From Skermania piniformis (GTDB lineage Bacteria > Actinomycetota > Actinomycetes > Mycobacteriales > Mycobacteriaceae): a stretch of 64,000 nt of DNA. A program made the translations under genes and the position numbers. Shown here piece after piece: positions 9,125 through 19,622 of the stretch (position 1 is its first letter; each line of letters opens with the position of its first letter). The stretch spans positions 3,206,603 to 3,270,602 of the forward strand of contig NZ_CP079105.1 in NCBI RefSeq assembly GCF_019285775.1, given 5' to 3'. The notes under the pieces are model-generated. The model had not been told where the DNA came from. It did no database searches and was given only the letters and a program-made list of their open reading frames with translations.

Positions 9125-9397
9125 TTAGAGCCCAAGATCGGGGATATCCACCACCGGCAGCAGGTCCGGCGTGGTCGTGGCCTCCGGTGCGGACGAGCCG
9201 GTCATCAGTGCCATCAACAACTGAGCCAGATCGAGGTCGGACAGGGACGGCTCGGCGACCGGGACGGCCAGCTGCGCCGGCGCGGAGTGGGCAGCCCCGA
9301 GATCGGACGAAACCGGCGCGGCCTGCGCGGCCGGGGCCAGGACGGCCAGCGCCGCGCCGGCCAGCATGACGGTGGCGGGAAAACGGAATGAACGCAT
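9125..9397 (-). CDS. Small exported protein of unknown function
   Basis: A 90-residue protein with a clear Sec signal peptide: basic MRSFRFPAT, hydrophobic VMLAGAALAVLAPAAQA, and probable cleavage after AQAA. The mature part is about 63 residues, Ala/Pro/Leu-rich and acidic, ending VVDIPDLGL, with no cysteine. AGAAGTGAG precedes the ATG at 9397. No family is recognised. It lies between the fadD36-like gene and proline dehydrogenase on the same strand, but a long A/T-rich leader separates it from the latter, so it probably has its own promoter. Confidence 0.6.
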   Translation of the reverse strand: MRSFRFPATVMLAGAALAVLAPAAQAAPVSSDLGAAHSAPAQLAVPVAEPSLSDLDLAQLLMALMTGSSAPEATTTPDLLPVVDIPDLGL

Positions 9398-9543
9398 GCT
9401 TACTCACTTCTGAACGGGAAACTTCCGTTGAGGATTGGAACATTTCGGACGGTCCCGTGTACACGGTAAGGAACAAGCGATCAGACTTTTCTTTACCCGA
9501 ATAGATCGATATTTGGTACAGAAAAGCAATATTTACTAAGTCG
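9398..9543 (-). promoter_or_regulatory. A/T-rich leader with perfect 12-bp palindrome
   Basis: This 146-bp space upstream of the small exported gene is markedly A/T-richer than its surroundings, especially 9475-9540. It includes a perfect palindrome, CCGTGTACACGG, at 9455-9466, about 58 bp before the start codon. It is likely to hold the promoter and an operator for the exported protein; no -10/-35 pair is clear enough to name. Confidence 0.45.
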
Positions 9544-10505
9544 TCAACTGCGACTGCGCAGCGAACGCAGGAAGAAGGCCATATTCGCCGGTCGTTCCGC
9601 GATTCGACGCATGAAGTAGCTGAACCAGCGATCGCCGTAGGGCACGTACACCCGGACCGGAATACCCTGGCCGATCAGCCGACCCTGTTCCCGCTCCTGT
9701 ATGCCGAACAACATCTGGTGCTCGTAGCCGTTCGCAGGGCCCCCTTCGCGCACCTTTCGCGCCGTCACCTCGGAGATCAACACCGGGTCGTGGGTCGCAA
9801 CCATCGGATAGCCGCTCCCGCTGAACAAGATCTCCAAACAGCGGCGATACGAGTCGTCGATCTCCGCCCGATCGTGGTACGCCACCGCTACCGGCTCTCG
9901 ATAGGCGCCCTTGCACAACCGAATCCGCGAGCCCGGACCCGCGAGATCGCGACAGTCCTGCTCGGTCCGTCGCAGATAGGCCTGCAATACTGCGCCGAGC
10001 CAGGGAAAATCGGGCCGTAGCGCCGTCACCGCGGCAAGCGTCGCATCCGTGGTGGTGTGATCCTCCATGTCGACGGTGACCCATACCCCGGCTGCGGCGG
10101 CCCGGACGCAGATCTGCCCGGCATTGTCGGTGGCGATCGAGGCGCCGTCGACCGGCAGCGCCTGGCCGAGCGCGGACAGTTTCACCGACACCTCGAGCCG
10201 AACCGGCGCGCCCGCCGGCGCCGAGTCGACCGGATCGTCGATCGACGTAGCCAGCTCGTCGATCAACGCGCAGTACTCGGCGACGGTCGCGTCGGCCTGG
10301 GCCCGGTCGGTGGTGTCCTCACCGAGAAAGTCCACGCTGACGCAGCGTCCGGTAGCGAGCAATCCGCGGACCACCGGCAGCAGCTCGGCTCGGGTCGAGC
10401 CGGCGACGAATCGGCGCACGATGTCCCGGCTGACCGGTGCCCGGGTAACCACCTGCTCGACCCGCGGCGACCGGGCGGCGGCCAAGATCACCGGGCGCAG
10501 CGGAT

Positions 10506-10509
<4 letters not shown>
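9544..10509 (-). CDS. Proline dehydrogenase
   Basis: A 321-residue monofunctional PRODH (TIM-barrel, FAD), which oxidises L-proline to pyrroline-5-carboxylate. Motifs include VSVKLSALGQAL, VTVDMEDHTTTD, LGAVLQAYLRRT, RIRLCKGAYREP, and EHQMLFGIQ followed by VRVYVPYGDRW near the C-terminus, all typical of the flavin and proline sites. The ATG at 10507-10509 overlaps the rocA stop codon by four bases (ATGA), so the two are translated as a coupled operon and channel the labile intermediate. It corresponds to M. tuberculosis Rv1188 in sequence and order. Confidence 0.93.
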
Positions 10510-12161
<1,652 letters not shown>

Positions 12162-12192
12162 GCCGGAAGGCTACTCCGGCGGTCGGGATCGG

Positions 12193-13269
12193 TCAGCGCA
12201 ACCGGATCGCGGCGGCGGCGATCCGCTCATCCGGGGCGGTGAGCCCGACCCGGACATGTGCCGACCCGGCCGGGCCGTAGAAGTCGCCGGGGGCCACCAG
12301 GATACCGAGCTCGGCGAGCCGATCGACCGTGGCCCGGGCCGGCTCGCCGCGGGTCGCCCACAGGTAGAGCCCGGCCTCGGAATGTTCGACAGTAAAGCCG
12401 GCGCCGCGCAACGCGGTCAGCAGCACCTCCCGGCGATCGCGATAGCGGTCACGTTGCTGACGTTCGTGCTCGTCATCGGTCAGAGCCGCGATCATCGCGG
12501 CCTGCACCGGGTAGGGCACCATCAGGCCGGCGTGCTTGCGGACTCCGAGCAGCTCGGCCACCAAGGCCGGATCGCCGGCGACGAAGCCGGCCCGATAGCT
12601 CGCCAGGTTCGACGTCTTCGACAACGAATGCACCGCGAGCAGTCCGGTCGGGTCCCCGTCGCAGACCTCCGGGTGCAGGATCGAGTGCGCCGCGCCGGTC
12701 CACACCAGACCCAGGTAGCACTCGTCGGAGACGACGATCGAGCCCCGCTCACGCGCGTACGCCACCACCTTGCGCAGGTGGTCGACCCCGAGCACGCGAC
12801 CGGTCGGGTTGGCCGGGGAATTGACGAAGATCACCGCCGGCGTCCGCGGACCGAGCGCGGTCAGTCCGTCGGTGCGGATCACGTCGGCGCCGGCCAGCCG
12901 CGCGGCGACCTCGTAGGTGGGATACGCCAGCTCCGGGACGACGACGAGGTCGCCGGCCGCCACGCCGAGCAGGCTGGGCAGCGAGGCGATCAGTTCCTTG
13001 CTGCCGATCGTGGGCAGCACCGCCGTCGGGTCGACCGCGCCGATGCCGTAGCGCCGGCCCATCGCCGCCACCACCGCCGCGCGCAGCTCCGGCGTGCCGT
13101 GCGTCGTGGGATAGCCGGGCACCGCCGCAGCGGCGCACAGGGCCTGTCGGACGATCGGCGCGACCTCGTCCACCGGCGTACCGACCGAGAGGTCGACGAT
13201 CCCGTCCGGATGCGACAAGGCCCGGGCCCGCGGACCGGCGAGCGAGTCCCAGGGAAAATCGGGCAGCAC
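12193..13269 (-). CDS. dapC: N-succinyldiaminopimelate aminotransferase
   Basis: A PLP-dependent class I/II aminotransferase of about 358 residues, close to actinobacterial DapC (Rv1178 type). It aminates the succinylated keto-pimelate that DapD produces on the way to meso-diaminopimelate. Conserved parts: DGIVDLSVGTPVD near the N-terminus, FVNSPANPTGRVL, SDECYLGLVW, and SLSKTSNLASYRAGFV with the PLP lysine. The GTG at 13269 gives the shorter protein; an in-frame CTG at 13296 overlapping the fdxC stop codon would add nine residues resembling family N-termini. It lies directly downstream of fdxC. Confidence 0.9.
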   Translation of the reverse strand: MLPDFPWDSLAGPRARALSHPDGIVDLSVGTPVDEVAPIVRQALCAAAAVPGYPTTHGTPELRAAVVAAMGRRYGIGAVDPTAVLPTIGSKELIASLPSLLGVAAGDLVVVPELAYPTYEVAARLAGADVIRTDGLTALGPRTPAVIFVNSPANPTGRVLGVDHLRKVVAYARERGSIVVSDECYLGLVWTGAAHSILHPEVCDGDPTGLLAVHSLSKTSNLASYRAGFVAGDPALVAELLGVRKHAGLMVPYPVQAAMIAALTDDEHERQQRDRYRDRREVLLTALRGAGFTVEHSEAGLYLWATRGEPARATVDRLAELGILVAPGDFYGPAGSAHVRVGLTAPDERIAAAAIRLR

Positions 13270-13292
13270 CAGCGGGCGCCGCGCGGGGGCGC

Positions 13293-13616
13293 TCAGCCCT
13301 CCCCCATCGGGGGTAGCGCCTTGATCAGCGGCGGGTCGTAATCGACCCTGCCCAGCTTGGCAGCGCCACCGGGAGAGCCGAGCTCATCGAAGAAATCCAC
13401 GTTTGCCTGAATGTAGCCAGTCCACTGGTCCGGGGTGTCGTCTTCGTAGTAGATCGCCTCGACCGGACACACCGGCTCGCACGCCCCGCAGTCCACGCAT
13501 TCGTCGGGGTGGATGTACAGCATCCGGCCCCCTTCGTAGATGCAGTCGACCGGGCACTCTTCGATGCATGCCTTGTCCATCACGTCGACGCACGGCTCAG
13601 CGATGATGTACGGCAC
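13293..13616 (-). CDS. fdxC: 7Fe (3Fe-4S/4Fe-4S) ferredoxin
   Basis: A 107-residue ferredoxin. The first cluster site has C-x7-C-x3-C (CVDVMDKACIEECPVD), the pattern of a 3Fe-4S site, and the second is CVDCGACEPVCPVEA for 4Fe-4S. The sequence begins VPYIIAEPCVDV like other actinobacterial FdxC/FdxA proteins. GTG 13616 is chosen because GAGGAGA precedes it; an upstream in-frame start at 13685 would add residues without homology. It is an electron carrier, probably for cytochromes P450 or biosynthetic reductases, and is next to dapC as in M. tuberculosis (Rv1177-Rv1178). Confidence 0.94.
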   Translation of the reverse strand: MPYIIAEPCVDVMDKACIEECPVDCIYEGGRMLYIHPDECVDCGACEPVCPVEAIYYEDDTPDQWTGYIQANVDFFDELGSPGGAAKLGRVDYDPPLIKALPPMGEG

Positions 13617-13784
13617 TCCCAGGTCTCCTCGTCTTCGTTCACCCGCTCCAGCGGATCGCGTGCGCACCGGTAAGTATGTCCGCATCAGCCGCCGACGTTG
13701 TTACCAGGACAACGGCCACAACGGCAATTCGTCACCGCTTGTGACCAGCGGCACACCGCAGGCGCACCAGGCCCCCGACGTGGC
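13617..13784 (-). promoter_or_regulatory. Upstream region of the fdxC-dapC unit
   Basis: A 168-bp space between the fbiC stop and the fdxC start holds the GAGGAGA ribosome site of fdxC and presumably its promoter. No unambiguous -10/-35 pair or operator is visible. Confidence 0.35.
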
Positions 13785-16337
13785 TCACGCTGCGGTGCGA
13801 TCGCCCGGGGTGCCGTAGACGGTGGTGCGCTGGCGGGCCGGGCGGCCGATCTCCTCGGCGATCGCCCGGAGTTCGGCGACGGTCCGGGCGGACCCGTGCT
13901 GCGCCCCGGCCATCCGGGAGATGGTCTCTTCCATCAGCGTCCCACCCAGATCGTTGGCGCCGCCGCGCAGCATCGTCTGCGTGCCGATCGTGCCGAGCTT
14001 CACCCAACTGGTCTGCACGTTGGCGATCCGGCCGTGCAGCATGATCCGGGCCAACGCGTGTACCGCCCGGTTCTCCCGGATGGTCGGCCCGGGCCGCGCC
14101 GCGCCGGCCAGATAGAGCGGCGCACTCTGATGCACGAACGGCAACGGCACGAACTCGGTGAAACCCCCTGTGCGGTCTTGGATCTCGCGCAAAACGCGGA
14201 GGTGGCCGACCCAGTGGCCCGGATTGTCCACATGGCCGTACATCATCGTCGAGCTCGACCGCAGGCCCACCTCGTGCGCGGTCGTGATCACCTCGATCCA
14301 GGTAGCTGCGGGCAGTTTGCCTTTGGTCAGTACCCAGCGGACCTCGTCGTCCAGGATCTCGGCCGCGGTCCCCGGAATCGTGTCCAGCCCCGCCTCGTGC
14401 AGCGCGACGAGCCAATCGCGCACGCTCTGCCCGCCCTTGGACGCACCGTGCACGATCTCCATCGGGCTGAAGGCGTGCACGTGCATCGACGGCACCCGCC
14501 GTTTGACCGCCCGGACCAGATCGGCGTAACCGGTCACCGGCAGCTCGGGATCGATCCCACCCTGCATACACACCTCGGTGGCACCGTCGGTGTGCGCTGC
14601 CCAGGCCCGGTCGGCGACCTCGGCGGCGGACAGGGTAAACGCATCGGCATCGCCTTTACGCTGGGCGAAGGCACAGAATCGGCATCCGGTGTAGCAGATG
14701 TTGGTGAAGTTGATGTTCCGGTTGACCACGTAGGTCACCGACTCACCCACCGTGACCCGGCGCAGCTCGTCGGCCAGCGCGCACACCGCGTCCAGACCCG
14801 CGCCGTCCGCCGCCGCCAGCGCCAGGTACTCGGCGTCGGTGCAGGCGGCCGGATCGCGTTCGGCCGCGCCCAACGCCTGTTTCAGATCAGCGTCCAGCCG
14901 GGTCGGCGCCGACAACGACAGCACCTGTTCCCGGACGGTCTCCCAATCACCGAACGCGCTGGCCAGATCGCTGCGGGTGGCACTGTTGCGACCGGTGACA
15001 TCGATCGCCGTCTCCAGGTCGGTGCGGCCGGACGACTCCCAGGTCGGATCCGGTTCCTGCCAGGGCAGCCCGATCGGTCGAACGTCGCGGGCCAGGCCGG
15101 TGTCCGGATCGACCAGGGCGGCGACGTGGGCGGCGATCCGCGGATCGATCCACGACGGACCGGCCAGCGCATACTTCGGCTGGGCCGCAATTCGTTCCAC
15201 CAGCCGGAAGCCGGCGCCAGCGGTGATCTCGGCCAACGCGTCCAGGTCCGGCCAGGGTCGCTCCGGGTTCACATGGTCGGGCGTGAGCGGCGACACGCCA
15301 CCCCAATCGTCCACCCCAGCGGTGATCAGATCACGGCATTCGCTCGGCGACACCAGGTTCGGCGGCGCCTGGATCCGCATATCCGGACCGAGCAGCAACC
15401 GCGCCACCGCAATCGTAGCTCGATACTCCGCCAGGTCTGCGTCGGGGACCGACCGCATCGCGGTATCCGGCTTGGCGCGGAAGTTCTGCACGATGACTTC
15501 CTGGATGTGCCCGAATGCCTTGTGCACTTTGCGAATCTCGGCGATCGTGGCGGCGCGCTCGGCTGCCGTCTCGCCGATACCCACCAAAATTCCGGTGGTG
15601 AAAGGAATTCCGAGCCGACCGGCGTCGGTCAGGGTGCGTTGCCGGACCGCGGGGTCCTTGTCCGGGCTGCCGTAGTGGCAGTTGCCCTTCTCGGTGAAGA
15701 GCCGCGTCGCGGTGGTCTCGAGCATCAAGCCCATCGACGCCGACACCGCCCGCAGCCGGGACAGCTCCGACCAGGACATCACGCCGGGATTGAGATGCGG
15801 CAGCAACCCGGTCTCCTCCAGCACCCGGATCGCCATCGCCCGGACATAATCGAGCGTGGAGTCGTAGCCGCGCGCATCCAGCCACTCCCGAGCTTCCGGC
15901 CAGCGATCTTCCGGACGGTCACCGAGGGTGAACAGCGCCTCCTTGCAGCCGAGTTCGGCACCCCGGCGGGCGATGTCGAGCACCTCGTCCGGCTCCAGGT
16001 ACATCTCCAGGCCGGCCGCGCGCAACTTGCCCGGGACGGTGACGAAGGTGCAGTAATGGCACCGGTCGCGGCACAGCCGAGTGAGCGGGATGAAGACCTT
16101 GCGCGAATAGCCGATCGCACTCGGCCGGCCGGCGGCGAGCAAGCCGGCGTCCCGCACCCGCGCCGCAGAGCTGCAGAGATCGGCCAGATCGTCATCGCGG
16201 GCGGCCAGCAAGACCGTGGCCTCGGCCGAATTCAACGTCGCACCGTCCCGGGCGCGGCGGAGCGCCCGACGCATGGCCGAGGCCGACGGCGGGCCGGACG
16301 GCGCGGCGGGCAGGGACGGGTCCGGCAACATGGTCAC
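13785..16337 (-). CDS. fbiC: FO synthase, fused CofG-CofH (FbiC)
   Basis: An 850-residue fusion of two radical-SAM enzymes that together make 7,8-didemethyl-8-hydroxy-5-deazariboflavin, the chromophore of coenzyme F420, from tyrosine and a flavin precursor. The N-terminal CofG half has the cluster motif [10 protein letters not shown] (about 84-93); the C-terminal CofH half has [12 protein letters not shown] (about 555). PLTRLC before the first motif and [20 protein letters not shown] in the CofH half are family signatures. Start is ATG 16335-16337. It corresponds to Rv1173 in length and domain order. F420 then serves many mycobacterial and nocardial oxidoreductases. Confidence 0.96.
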   Translation of the reverse strand: MTMLPDPSLPAAPSGPPSASAMRRALRRARDGATLNSAEATVLLAARDDDLADLCSSAARVRDAGLLAAGRPSAIGYSRKVFIPLTRLCRDRCHYCTFVTVPGKLRAAGLEMYLEPDEVLDIARRGAELGCKEALFTLGDRPEDRWPEAREWLDARGYDSTLDYVRAMAIRVLEETGLLPHLNPGVMSWSELSRLRAVSASMGLMLETTATRLFTEKGNCHYGSPDKDPAVRQRTLTDAGRLGIPFTTGILVGIGETAAERAATIAEIRKVHKAFGHIQEVIVQNFRAKPDTAMRSVPDADLAEYRATIAVARLLLGPDMRIQAPPNLVSPSECRDLITAGVDDWGGVSPLTPDHVNPERPWPDLDALAEITAGAGFRLVERIAAQPKYALAGPSWIDPRIAAHVAALVDPDTGLARDVRPIGLPWQEPDPTWESSGRTDLETAIDVTGRNSATRSDLASAFGDWETVREQVLSLSAPTRLDADLKQALGAAERDPAACTDAEYLALAAADGAGLDAVCALADELRRVTVGESVTYVVNRNINFTNICYTGCRFCAFAQRKGDADAFTLSAAEVADRAWAAHTDGATEVCMQGGIDPELPVTGYADLVRAVKRRVPSMHVHAFSPMEIVHGASKGGQSVRDWLVALHEAGLDTIPGTAAEILDDEVRWVLTKGKLPAATWIEVITTAHEVGLRSSSTMMYGHVDNPGHWVGHLRVLREIQDRTGGFTEFVPLPFVHQSAPLYLAGAARPGPTIRENRAVHALARIMLHGRIANVQTSWVKLGTIGTQTMLRGGANDLGGTLMEETISRMAGAQHGSARTVAELRAIAEEIGRPARQRTTVYGTPGDRTAA

Positions 16338-16553
16338 GATCCGATCATGCCGCGCGGACCGGTCCGACGCTACGTCCGCCGAGGTCGGGCGTCAGCTTGG
16401 CGGCGATTACCCGGATAAACCTACATTGCGTTTGCTATTGGTTTACTATTCTGGACCTGAGGTTGCTCTATATCCCACTCGCGAGATCGATGTGTTCTTC
16501 GCCATCTCCGAGACGACGGCCGAACGGGGACAGCACCAGCGAGAGGAGCGGTT
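16338..16553 (+). promoter_or_regulatory. Divergent intergenic region, A/T-rich core
   Basis: A 216-bp region between fbiC and the first large exported protein. An A/T-rich stretch lies at about 16410-16475 and includes TACTAT (16444-16449), a plausible -10 for the rightward gene. GAGAGGAG (about 16538-16545) is a good ribosome site for GTG 16554. No convincing -35 element is seen. Confidence 0.4.
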
Positions 16554-19544
16554 GTGCACGCTTCGAACAGCGCTGCCCGGACCTCCAGCGTCGCCCGCAC
16601 GCGTTTGCTGGCGGCCCTGCTGGGGGTCGGGGTCGGCGTGCTGACCGGACAGGGAATCGCCGCAGCCGGCCCGGGCGGCCGACCGGTCCCGACGACCGAT
16701 CCGGCGACGACGACCGATCGGGCCACGACCGATCCCGGACCGGCCGCTCCCGCGCCGGCGAAATCGAATCCGCGCAGCATCGGCCGGACCGGCGCAGCCG
16801 GCGTCGGCGCGCGGTCGAACGCCGGCCCCCGAGACACCACCCCGTCGCAGACGACCGGGCCCGACACACCCCGGACGGGGTCCGGCACGGCGAACCCCCG
16901 GCGGTCGACGCGGCCCGCTCCGACGTCCGACGAGCCGGAGCCGGAACCCGCGCGGTCGCCGACCACGACGCAGCCGAAACACGCCGCTGCGGCACCGCCC
17001 CGGCCGGAACCGCCCACCCCGAAACAGCCCGGTCCGGAGCCGACCGCGCCGACCCGAGTGCACACCACCGACGTCCTCGATCTCGACGCTGTGACAGGGA
17101 GCGTCGATCTCGACGCTGTGACAGGGAGCGCCGATCTCGACGCTGTGACACGGAGCGCCGATCTCGACGCTGTGACACGGAGCGCCGATCTCGACGCTGT
17201 GACACGGAGCGCCGATCTCGACGCTGTGACACGGAGCGCCGATCTCGACGCTGTGACAAGGAGCATGGAGACGATCGCCGATACCGCACCACCCGACGAT
17301 GGCAAACCGCCCGCGTCACCCGCGGCGAATCCCTGGCTGCTGCTATGGGGAGTGCGCCGCGAGAACGACCCCGGCTTCCCGTGGCTGGTCGAGCCGACGA
17401 CACCGAGCGCCGATCACACCGAGTCCACCGAACCGGCCGATACGACCGAACCGGCTGATGCGACCGGACCGGCGAGTGTGGCTCGACCAGCGGGAGTGGC
17501 CGAACCGGCGCCGAAGCCCGAGCGGGCAGCGAGACCCAGCCCACACCGCAGCAGCAACCCGAGCCACGTTCTCACCGCGACCCCGACCCGGATCGACGAA
17601 CGCACCGGTGCCATCGGCTACCACATCGCGCCGGCCGATCCGGACCGAGCACCGGCCACCCTCATCGTGGCCGGCACCGGCCGGGGAACTGTCACCGTAG
17701 ACACCGCGGGCGACGCCGTCTATACCCCGGACCTGCCGGCCCGGTATGCCGCCGGCGACGCGGCAGCTACCGCCGCCGATCTGTTCGACACGTTCACCGC
17801 CACCGGCACCGACCGCACCGGAGCGCCGGTCGGGACCGTGGTGACCGTACCGATCGCCGCGGCGAACTCGATCCCGATAGCCGGCGTGTCCGGCGACGAC
17901 GCGACCACCGTCTACTACGCGCCCGACGGCGGTCGGGCCTACCTGGTCCAGCCACGCGGGGACGGCGTCCACCTGCTCGCGGTCGAGACGGCAACCGGGC
18001 GAACCGATCCGGTAGTCGTCATCCCCGGTACGCCGCCGTCGACCACACCGACCGGAGAGTCCGCGCCCGATCTGTGGTTCAGCCCGGACGGCGCCTACGC
18101 CTACCTGATCACCTCGCGGCAGGTCGAGCCGAATCCGGCCCCACCCGCCGCGGCCCGATACTCGGCATACCTCACCGATCTGACCATCGTCGATACCCGC
18201 ACCGGCACGGTCACGACCACCGAGCTGGGACCCGGGACCACCTATCAGGTGATCCCGGCGCCCGAGATCGGACGGCTCTACGTGCTCGGGTACACCGTGT
18301 CGGCAACCGACCGGCGCATCGATCGGGTGACCGTGGTCGACCTGGCCGCCGGTCGCGCCGTCGACGTGATCGGGCTGACCGACCCCGCCAGCACCGGCCG
18401 CGGCCGACCGACCGGCACCCGCACCCCCGACGGGCGGTATCTCTACGTGGCCGGCGACACCGGTGACTCGATCGACCTGACGATCCTCGACACCAGGAAA
18501 CCCGGCATCGTACGAACTACATTGCCCGGCCGCAGTTTCAGTTTCCTCAGCACCCGATCGGGCGACGCCGCAGGCTATCTCGTCTCCACCGCACCCGAGT
18601 CGTCGACGACCAACGGCTACCGGACCTACCTGACGGCGGTCGATCCCGCCGACGGCACGGCACGACAGGTGGTAACCGCACCGGGGACGGCGGTCGACCT
18701 GGCCTTCACCCCGGACGGCGATCACGGATACCTGATCACCAAGACCAGCGACGACCGGAGCCTGGACGCCACCACCCACCTGACCCGAATCGACCTGGCC
18801 CGCACCGACGATGTTCCGACGAGCACCACGACCACCGTCCCCGGTACGCCGGAGCCGCTGCTCGCCGCCCACGACATCGCGCGGATCTACCTCACCACGC
18901 ACTCCTACAACCGCACGACCCGTGAATCGACCACCCTGTTGACCGCGGTGGACACCACCACCGGCGACACGACCACCCAGGTCGGTCCGGGCACGTCGGC
19001 GCCGGTGTTGACCTCCGACCAGACGCAGATGTACGTGACCGCGTCGGTAACCGAATCCGGCACACCGACATCGACCACACCGACATCCACCACGTTGACC
19101 CGGGTCGACACGCGCACCGGCGCGAGCAGCACGCTCAGCCGGCCCGGCACCCGGAAGGCGCTGTCGATCGGTCCGGACGGCGCCCACGTCGTGCTGACCA
19201 CGATCACCGGTGCCGACAGCCCGAACGCCAGCAGTACGGTGACCGTGGTCGCCACTGCCGACGGCGCCCCGGTGGCGACTGTCACCGTGCCCGGCGACGC
19301 GCAGCAGGTCGCGGTCGATCCGGCCGGCCGCTACGTCTATCTCGCGACCGAGGTGACCGACCCGACCGGCAATCGTTCGACGGTGCTGACTCGGGTCGCC
19401 ACGGCCACCGGCGCGAGCAGTACGGTCGACGTGCAGGCCGGGCAGACGATGCGGGTCGACTTCGCGCCGGACACGAGCTCGGCGTACCTCACCACCTGGG
19501 TGATCGGTACCGGACCGGTGATCACCCTGGTTCGCCTCGGTTGA
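16554..19544 (+). CDS. Large exported protein: stalk, Ig-like domain and beta-propeller repeats (paralogue 1)
   Basis: 996 residues from GTG 16554. An N-terminal signal sequence (LLAALLGVGVGVLTGQGIAA) is followed by a Pro/Thr/Ser/Ala-rich, probably disordered stalk (about 40-250) with seven 9-residue repeats (DLDAVTRSA type). NPWLLLWGVRRE (about 258-270) resembles a Trp/Arg-Arg linker seen in other very large mycobacterial exported proteins. Then come an Ig-like/VCBS-type domain (about 338-437, ending DRTGAPVGTVVTVPIAAAN) and about eleven blade-like repeats of ~50 residues, each with a PDG..aYl..t and vDt.TG core, as in YVTN/lactonase-type beta-propellers. No enzyme motif is seen. It is paralogous to the protein at 22745-27571; both flank an alpha-mannosidase. 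Function is unknown; surface binding or scaffolding is plausible. Confidence 0.8.
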   Translation: MHASNSAARTSSVARTRLLAALLGVGVGVLTGQGIAAAGPGGRPVPTTDPATTTDRATTDPGPAAPAPAKSNPRSIGRTGAAGVGARSNAGPRDTTPSQTTGPDTPRTGSGTANPRRSTRPAPTSDEPEPEPARSPTTTQPKHAAAAPPRPEPPTPKQPGPEPTAPTRVHTTDVLDLDAVTGSVDLDAVTGSADLDAVTRSADLDAVTRSADLDAVTRSADLDAVTRSADLDAVTRSMETIADTAPPDDGKPPASPAANPWLLLWGVRRENDPGFPWLVEPTTPSADHTESTEPADTTEPADATGPASVARPAGVAEPAPKPERAARPSPHRSSNPSHVLTATPTRIDERTGAIGYHIAPADPDRAPATLIVAGTGRGTVTVDTAGDAVYTPDLPARYAAGDAAATAADLFDTFTATGTDRTGAPVGTVVTVPIAAANSIPIAGVSGDDATTVYYAPDGGRAYLVQPRGDGVHLLAVETATGRTDPVVVIPGTPPSTTPTGESAPDLWFSPDGAYAYLITSRQVEPNPAPPAAARYSAYLTDLTIVDTRTGTVTTTELGPGTTYQVIPAPEIGRLYVLGYTVSATDRRIDRVTVVDLAAGRAVDVIGLTDPASTGRGRPTGTRTPDGRYLYVAGDTGDSIDLTILDTRKPGIVRTTLPGRSFSFLSTRSGDAAGYLVSTAPESSTTNGYRTYLTAVDPADGTARQVVTAPGTAVDLAFTPDGDHGYLITKTSDDRSLDATTHLTRIDLARTDDVPTSTTTTVPGTPEPLLAAHDIARIYLTTHSYNRTTRESTTLLTAVDTTTGDTTTQVGPGTSAPVLTSDQTQMYVTASVTESGTPTSTTPTSTTLTRVDTRTGASSTLSRPGTRKALSIGPDGAHVVLTTITGADSPNASSTVTVVATADGAPVATVTVPGDAQQVAVDPAGRYVYLATEVTDPTGNRSTVLTRVATATGASSTVDVQAGQTMRVDFAPDTSSAYLTTWVIGTGPVITLVRLG
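17079..17267 (+). repeat. 27-bp tandem repeat, seven copies, in the stalk of the exported protein
   Basis: Seven units begin at 17079, 17106, 17133, 17160, 17187, 17214 and 17241. They start GATCTCGACGCTGTGACA and code DLDAVTGSV, DLDAVTGSA, four DLDAVTRSA and DLDAVTRSM. The four central copies are identical in DNA, so the array is young and probably variable in length between strains. Confidence 0.95.
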
Positions 19545-19622
19545 GCGGGCCGACGCCGCGCCGCCCGACCCGGTGCGCCGAGTTCGGGCCGTCACTACCG
19601 CACCGCGGCTAACCTCGGCAAC

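Noticed and set aside
13698..16418. 906-codon open frame on the plus strand
   Set aside because: It is antisense to fbiC, has Arg/Gly/Pro-rich shadow composition and no homology; third-position G+C bias of fbiC explains it.
17079..17267. Regular 27-bp repeats resembling a CRISPR array
   Set aside because: Copies are directly adjacent without spacers, lie in frame inside a coding sequence and encode a peptide repeat; no cas genes are present.
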